From the NCBI GenBank assembly GCA_013815505.1, contig JACDGA010000109.1, forward strand, positions 1 through 6,386: 6,386 nucleotides of DNA, read 5' to 3'. Each line of letters starts with the position of its first letter. Within the stretch, counting starts at the first letter, position 1. This stretch comes from Acidimicrobiia bacterium. Lineage in GTDB: Bacteria; Actinomycetota; Acidimicrobiia; Acidimicrobiales; Ilumatobacteraceae. The notes beneath the pieces are model-generated. The model made no database searches. It saw nothing but the letters and a program-made list of their open reading frames with translations, and was not told where the DNA came from. A program made the translations under genes and the position numbers. Positions 4,355 to 6,386 of this stretch are shown one piece after another.

Positions 4355-5194
4355 ATGGCGTACGAGCGGGACATCCTCGACGAGGCAGCGGCGAAGCGCC
4401 AACCGACGAGGTTCACCAACGTGGAGGTGCGCCTCGGGTTGGTGGTCGAGGATCGATCGAGCGGGTTCTGCGGCGACGTCGTGCGGTGGAACAGTTCGGC
4501 CGTGACGTTGCGTGACCGGAATCAGCACCTCCGCCACTTCACGTGGAAGCCCGGCGGGTTCCTCCACGAGGGCAGGCCGGTGACACTCGTGCGTCCGGCC
4601 GCTGCGCCCGCCGTCGACGCGCATCGCGTCACGGCGTCGGGATCGGTGGGCGGCGCGGCATCGAACATTGCGCCGGCGAGGGTCGCGCGGGCATCGCGGA
4701 TCTGGGTCGAGGGCATCCACGACGCCGAGCTGCTGGAACAGGTGTGGGGCGACGACCTGCGCGAGCTCGGCATCGTCGTCGAGCCGATGCACGGTGCCGA
4801 CGGGCTGACCGACGCCGTTGCCGACTTCTGCCCGGGACCAGGACGCCGCCTCGGTGTGCTGCTCGACCACCTCGTCGCCGGCTCGAAGGAGACCCGCCTC
4901 GCTGCGGACGTCCACGCCCGACACGGCGAGTCGCTACTTGTCACGGGGCACCCGTTCGTCGACGTGTGGGCCGGTGTCCGCCCTGGCCTCGTCGGTCTCG
5001 ACGAGTGGCCAACCGTCGATCGCAGCGTGCCGTGGAAGGAGGGCGTGTGCCGAGCGCTCGGCGCCGACGCGGCGCGGTTCTGGCCGCAGCTGCGCGAGCG
5101 AGTGCGCAGCTACGCCGACCTCCGTCCCGAGCTGGTCGGCGCCGTCGAGCGGCTCATCGACTTCGTCGACGCCGGTGCCGATGCGGGCGGATAG
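4355..5194 (+). CDS. DUF3097 family protein
   Basis: A 279-residue cytosolic protein of the actinobacterial DUF3097 family; its function is not established as far as I know. Recognisable parts are an N-terminal beta-rich domain LGLVVEDRSSGFCGDVVRW (28-45) through GGFLHEGRPVTLV (67-79), a variable linker (80-108), and a C-terminal alpha/beta domain with RIWVEGIHDAELLEQVWGDD (115-134), GRRLGVLLDHLVAGSKETR (163-181), LLVTGHPFVDVW (194-205) and WKEGVCRALG (227-236). The VEGxHDAEL and VLLDHLVAGSKE blocks resemble the two acidic motifs of Toprim domains such as RNase M5; this is inference. GTG 4334 would add seven residues, but ATG 4355 gives MAYERDILDE, matching the usual length and start of the family, and has the better upstream spacing. 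No membrane segment or signal peptide. It lies just upstream of sdhC (10 bases) and may be co-transcribed with it. Confidence 0.88.
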   Translation: MAYERDILDEAAAKRQPTRFTNVEVRLGLVVEDRSSGFCGDVVRWNSSAVTLRDRNQHLRHFTWKPGGFLHEGRPVTLVRPAAAPAVDAHRVTASGSVGGAASNIAPARVARASRIWVEGIHDAELLEQVWGDDLRELGIVVEPMHGADGLTDAVADFCPGPGRRLGVLLDHLVAGSKETRLAADVHARHGESLLVTGHPFVDVWAGVRPGLVGLDEWPTVDRSVPWKEGVCRALGADAARFWPQLRERVRSYADLRPELVGAVERLIDFVDAGADAGG

Positions 5195-5197
5195 CGT
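5192..5197 (+). promoter_or_regulatory. Candidate -10 box (TAGCGT) of the sdh operon, overlapping the DUF3097 stop codon
   Basis: TAGCGT begins on the TAG stop of the DUF3097 gene and is followed by seven bases and GTG 5205. It is identical to the box ahead of the F420/PPOX gene. No ribosome-binding site lies before sdhC, so a leaderless sdh transcript is likely, possibly in addition to read-through from upstream. Confidence 0.5.
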
Positions 5198-5204
5198 CGG
5201 CCTC

Positions 5205-5984
5205 GTGGCACAAGCCGTGAGTCGTGGACCGGTCTCGGGCACCGCCGTCAAGCCCACTCGCCGCAAGCCGTTCCTGGTCGACCTCTACTCCACGGCCGTC
5301 GGCAAGAAGTACGTCATGGCAGTGACGGGGCTCATCGGCATCGGGTTCGTCATCGGCCACATGATCGGCAACCTGAAGATGTACATCGGCACGATCTCCG
5401 AGGGCGGGGAACGCGTCTACGACATCGACATCTACGGTGAGTTCCTCCGCGAGTTGCTGGTGCCGATCCTTCCCCGCACGTACTTCCTCTGGGGTCTTCG
5501 GCTCGTGCTCATCGGCGCGCTGCTGCTGCACCTCCACGCCGCGTACACCCTGACGCTGCTCAACCGTCACGCTCGCCCGGTGAAGTACCAGTCGTCGCGC
5601 GACTACGTCGCCGCCAACTTCGCCAGTCGCACGATGCGCTGGACCGGCATCATCGTGTTGCTGTTCCTGGCGTGGCACCTCGCCGACTTCACGTGGGGCT
5701 GGCTCAACCCGGGGTTCGAGCGTGGTCTCGTGTACCGCAACGTCGATGCCAGTCTCTCGCGCATCCCGGTCGCGGCGCTCTACATCGTCGCCAACATCGC
5801 CCTCGGAATCCACCTCTTCCACGGCACGTGGAGCCTGTTCCAGTCGATGGGTTGGAACAGTCCGCGGTTCAACAAGTGGCGGCGAGCGCTCGCCACGGGG
5901 GTGGCGACGACGATCGTCGTCGGCAACGTCTCGTTCCCGGTCGCCGTGCTCGCCGGCATCGTCCAGCATCCGGACGTCGGATGA
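5205..5984 (+). CDS. sdhC: Succinate dehydrogenase cytochrome b558 subunit (fused membrane anchor)
   Basis: Membrane anchor of complex II: it carries two b-type hemes and passes electrons from succinate oxidation to the quinone pool, probably menaquinone. The 259-residue protein is the one-piece b558 type, with five predicted membrane helices at about 37-58, 93-119, 146-168, 187-209 and 230-252. Candidate heme-ligand histidines sit in the first four: His52 ([13 protein letters not shown]), His109 or His111 ([10 protein letters not shown]), His158 ([12 protein letters not shown]) and His203 or His206 (GIHLFHGTW), matching the arrangement in Bacillus and Wolinella type enzymes. The N-terminus is basic and soluble. 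The start is GTG 5205; the frame stays open upstream, but that part is out of frame within the DUF3097 gene and not family-like. The stop overlaps the sdhA start (ATGA, 5981-5984), so translation of the two is coupled. Confidence 0.94.
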   Translation: MAQAVSRGPVSGTAVKPTRRKPFLVDLYSTAVGKKYVMAVTGLIGIGFVIGHMIGNLKMYIGTISEGGERVYDIDIYGEFLRELLVPILPRTYFLWGLRLVLIGALLLHLHAAYTLTLLNRHARPVKYQSSRDYVAANFASRTMRWTGIIVLLFLAWHLADFTWGWLNPGFERGLVYRNVDASLSRIPVAALYIVANIALGIHLFHGTWSLFQSMGWNSPRFNKWRRALATGVATTIVVGNVSFPVAVLAGIVQHPDVG

Positions 5985-6386
5985 TGACCGCAGGAACGAC
6001 AACTCCCGACGCCAAGATCCCCGACGGTGCGCTGGCGGACAAGTGGGAGACCTACAAGTCCGACGCCCGCCTCGTGAACCCTGCGAACAAGCGCAAGTTC
6101 AAGATCCTCGTCGTCGGCACCGGGCTCGCCGGCGCCTCCGCGATCGCCACGCTCGCCGAGCTCGGCTACCAGGTCGAGGCGTTCACGTTCCACGACTCGC
6201 CGCGGCGTGCGCACTCCATCGCCGCCCAGGGCGGCATCAACGCTGCCAAGAACTACCGCGGCGACGGCGACAGCGTCCACCGGCTCTTCTACGACACCAT
6301 CAAGGGCGGCGACTTCCGCGCCCGCGAGTCCAACGTGCATCGCCTCGCCGAGGTGTCGGTCGACATCATCGACCAGTGCGTCGCGC
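5981..6386 (+). CDS. sdhA: Succinate dehydrogenase flavoprotein subunit (N-terminal part; runs off the window)
   Basis: Catalytic subunit of complex II, oxidising succinate to fumarate with covalently bound FAD on the cytoplasmic side. Only 135 residues are visible. After a 38-residue N-terminal extension comes the Rossmann FAD-binding strand [20 protein letters not shown] (41-60). [15 protein letters not shown] (75-89) contains His78, the residue that carries the covalent flavin. [20 protein letters not shown] (91-110) and [20 protein letters not shown] (114-133) match the Bacillus/epsilon-proteobacterial type of SdhA rather than the E. coli type, in line with the fused SdhC. The start is ATG 5981 (ATG 5984 equally possible); it overlaps the sdhC stop by four bases and has no strong ribosome-binding site of its own. 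The iron-sulfur subunit gene sdhB is expected beyond the window. Confidence 0.95.
   Translation, partial: MMTAGTTTPDAKIPDGALADKWETYKSDARLVNPANKRKFKILVVGTGLAGASAIATLAELGYQVEAFTFHDSPRRAHSIAAQGGINAAKNYRGDGDSVHRLFYDTIKGGDFRARESNVHRLAEVSVDIIDQCVA

Noticed and set aside
4202..4924. Upstream extension of the RRM frame to a 329-residue protein
   Set aside because: The extra part is antisense to the DUF3097 gene, has low-complexity basic composition and no domain, and the ribosome-binding site sits right before the RRM.
4818..5204. Extended sdhC frame beginning inside DUF3097
   Set aside because: It runs out of frame through a well-supported gene; the SdhC family start is at about 5205.
1..6386. Mobile element, CRISPR array, toxin-antitoxin pair, tRNA or phage genes
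   Set aside because: No transposase or integrase motifs, no spaced direct repeats and no tRNA-like folds were seen; gene content looks like ordinary chromosomal core and lineage-specific genes.

Overview
The window is GC-rich DNA from an actinomycete, most likely a member of the Acidimicrobiia (Ilumatobacter-like). That is an inference from gene content and style: an F420-type PPOX protein, a DUF3097 protein (an actinobacterial family), an Fpg2-type DNA glycosylase, a b558-type succinate dehydrogenase with a fused five-helix anchor, strong G/C preference at third codon positions, and several starts that look leaderless. I see no tRNA, rRNA, transposase, integrase, CRISPR array or defence system.

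Left part (1-1850): two close genes run leftward, an SCP2-fold protein followed by an Fpg/Nei-family DNA glycosylase cut by the window edge. Divergent from them is a gene of unknown function (778-1464), which collides tail-to-tail with an F420/PPOX-type gene on the minus strand (17 bp overlap). Middle (1850-3900): a secreted class-2-type lipase and a nucleoside hydrolase, both on the plus strand. They are followed by a short stretch (3762-3889) that looks like a broken or frameshifted small gene. A strong GC hairpin (3907-3932) separates it from the next, convergent gene.

Right part (3935-6386): a one-domain RNA-binding protein (RRM) on the minus strand, whose best start codon is AUC behind a near-perfect Shine-Dalgarno sequence. 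Divergent from it is a DUF3097 gene, then the start of the succinate dehydrogenase operon, sdhC followed by the first 135 codons of sdhA, which overlap by four bases.

Most genes are independent housekeeping functions: DNA repair, lipid and nucleoside breakdown, RNA binding, and respiratory electron transfer. The clear functional unit is sdhC-sdhA, which would deliver electrons from succinate to the quinone pool. The points most worth a second look are the AUC start and structured leader of the RRM gene, a recurring TAnnnT-7 nt-start layout, a five-codon upstream ORF before the unknown gene, the broken small ORF, and a Toprim-like pattern in DUF3097. None amounts to a clearly new multi-gene system.
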